Source: Symsagittifera roscoffensis (taxonomy: Eukaryota; Xenacoelomorpha; Acoela; Convolutidae). From it: a stretch of DNA of 20,000 nt. The position numbers and the translations under genes were made by a program. Shown here piece after piece: positions 19,345 to 20,000 of this stretch. How positions within the stretch are numbered: position 1 is the first letter of the stretch; each line of letters starts with the position of its first letter. The notes beneath the pieces are model-generated. The model was not told the DNA's origin and did no database searches. It was given only the letters and a program-made list of their open reading frames with translations. The stretch is taken from contig NC_087071.1 in assembly GCF_963678635.1 (NCBI RefSeq), positions 41,529,153-41,549,152 of the forward strand, written 5' to 3'.

Positions 19345-20000
19345 ATGCTATTAAATTTAAAAACAAACAAACAAACAAACAAACAAACATGCATTTAAAC
19401 TAAAAAAAAACAGAGAAGCAAATAAACAAACAAAAAACGATAAAAAAAAACTAAGCAAACAAACGAACAAACAAACAAACAATCAAACAAACGACTAAAC
19501 ATGCAATTAAACTAAAAAAACAGACAAGCAAAGAAACAAACAAAAGCTTAACAAACAAAAAATTGAACAAACAAACAAAGAAACACAAGCAATTAAATTG
19601 AAAAACGAACTAAAAAATAAATAAACCAATAAACAAACAAACAAACATGCATTAAACCAAAAAACAGATAAGCAAACAAACAAACAAAAAAGCAACTGAA
19701 CTAAAAAACAAACAAGCAAACCAACAAACAACAAACAAACCAAAACACAGATCAGCAAAGAAACGATTGAATAAATTAACAATCAAACAGAGAGGCTAAG
19801 CAAACTAAAACAAAATACGCAAATAATAGAACAATCAATGCGCAAATAATCAAACCAAAGATCAAATAAACAAACGAACAGATAAGCAAACAAACAAACA
19901 AACGAACAAACAAACAATCAAACGAACAAACTAACAATCAAACGAACAAACGATTAAAAAACAAGCAAGCAAACAAACAAACAAAAGACGAAAAAACAAC
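19345..20000. repeat. Mosaic of three earlier segments
   Basis: 19345-19597 follows 18334-18582. 19472-19931 follows 16731-17190 without a visible mismatch (offset 2741); the two sources overlap at 19472-19597, where they are themselves alike. 19919-20000 follows 16189-16270 (offset 3730). AAGCTT is at 19544-19549 and the anchor at 19832-19845. The word ACAATCAAACGAACAAAC appears twice across the last junction (19914-19931 and 19935-19952), marking the switch point. Confidence 0.88.

Larger units (their letters stand above)
596..19845. repeat. Anchor module series, 23 recognisable copies
   Basis: The core is CAATCAATGCGCAA. Core starts are 596, 1231, 3282, 4223, 4841 (decayed), 5439, 6106, 6530, 8112, 9079, 9824, 10539, 10954, 11539, 11953, 13299, 14412, 15461, 16103, 17091, 17729, 19269 and 19832. 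About 20-60 bp upstream most copies have AGAGAGACTAAAC or AGAGAGGCTAAAC and then ATACGCAA; within about 70 bp downstream most have AATCAAACCAAGG-like and AACGAACAGATAAGC words. The window offers no hint of transcription. It is the longest element conserved across all families except E and H. Confidence 0.85.
1..20000. repeat. CAAA-derived satellite array with nested higher-order repeats
   Basis: The whole window is made of CAAA tetranucleotides and one-step variants of them (CGAA, CAAG, CTAA, CCAA, CAAT, CAGA) interrupted by short complex blocks that recur many times. The + strand is A- and C-rich from end to end, and no segment shows the T/G-rich complement, so every copy points the same way. 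The array enters and leaves the window without a boundary, so its full length is unknown. No gene, RNA gene, transposon terminus or target-site duplication was found. A noncoding eukaryotic satellite is the best reading; its chromosomal position and species cannot be told from the sequence. Confidence 0.93.

Noticed and set aside
12787-20000. Family J/K units as a transposable element with terminal repeats
   Set aside because: The units abut head to tail without target-site duplications, have no coding capacity or inverted termini, and break at varying points inside CAAA runs, which fits unequal exchange better than transposition.

Overview
This 20 kb window is a single head-to-tail satellite-like array built from the tetranucleotide CAAA. 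I see no protein-coding gene, RNA gene, transposon, CRISPR array or promoter. The + strand is extremely skewed: about two thirds A and a fifth C by eye, and one 60-base line counted at 10021 gives 38 A, 14 C, 6 G and 2 T. The bias never flips, so there is no inverted segment. A noncoding array of this size with nested higher-order repeats suggests a eukaryotic (possibly animal) heterochromatic, subtelomeric or intergenic satellite. The sequence does not identify the species.

Pure CAAA runs (1-143, 2734-2839, 6798-6887, 8581-8628, 13354-13396, 14467-14513) alternate with degenerate spacer (CGAA, CAAG, CTAA, CCAA, CAAT variants) and with more complex conserved blocks. Two blocks recur throughout. 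One is an 'ATGC box' (ATGCAATTAAACT and variants, usually followed by an AAAACAGACAAGC-like stretch). The other is an anchor module running from a GAGAGACTAAAC-like stretch through ATACGCAA to CAATCAATGCGCAA, with 23 recognisable copies.

The blocks are organised into local higher-order repeat families. Family A (~640 bp) occupies 334-1490 and recurs at 3138-3600. Family E (~840-870 bp) occupies 1475-3190. Family F (~400 bp) occupies 3601-4437. Family D (~640-650 bp) occupies 4941-6650, with a fourth copy at 7847-8221. Family H occupies 6651-7140 and 8222-8490. Family I (~747 bp) occupies 8768-10396 and includes a 209 bp tandem duplication. Family C (~1 kb, itself 415 + 585 bp) occupies 10397-12392. 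Family J/K (~1.1 kb and ~1.63 kb) runs from 12787 to the window end. Irregular single-copy-like stretches lie at 4438-4940, 7141-7846, 8491-8767, 12393-12786 and 17941-18333.

The right-hand third carries the clearest signs of recent rearrangement: a 460 bp stretch repeated without a visible difference 2741 bp away, a 244 bp stretch repeated identically 4859 bp away, and a terminal 660 bp that is a mosaic of three earlier segments. All long open frames are by-products of CAAA/TTTG, which contains no stop codon in any frame and reads as Gln-Thr-Asn-Lys on + and Phe-Val-Cys-Leu on -. Nothing here supports a new gene system. The interest lies in the structure and turnover of the array and in the repeatedly retained anchor module.
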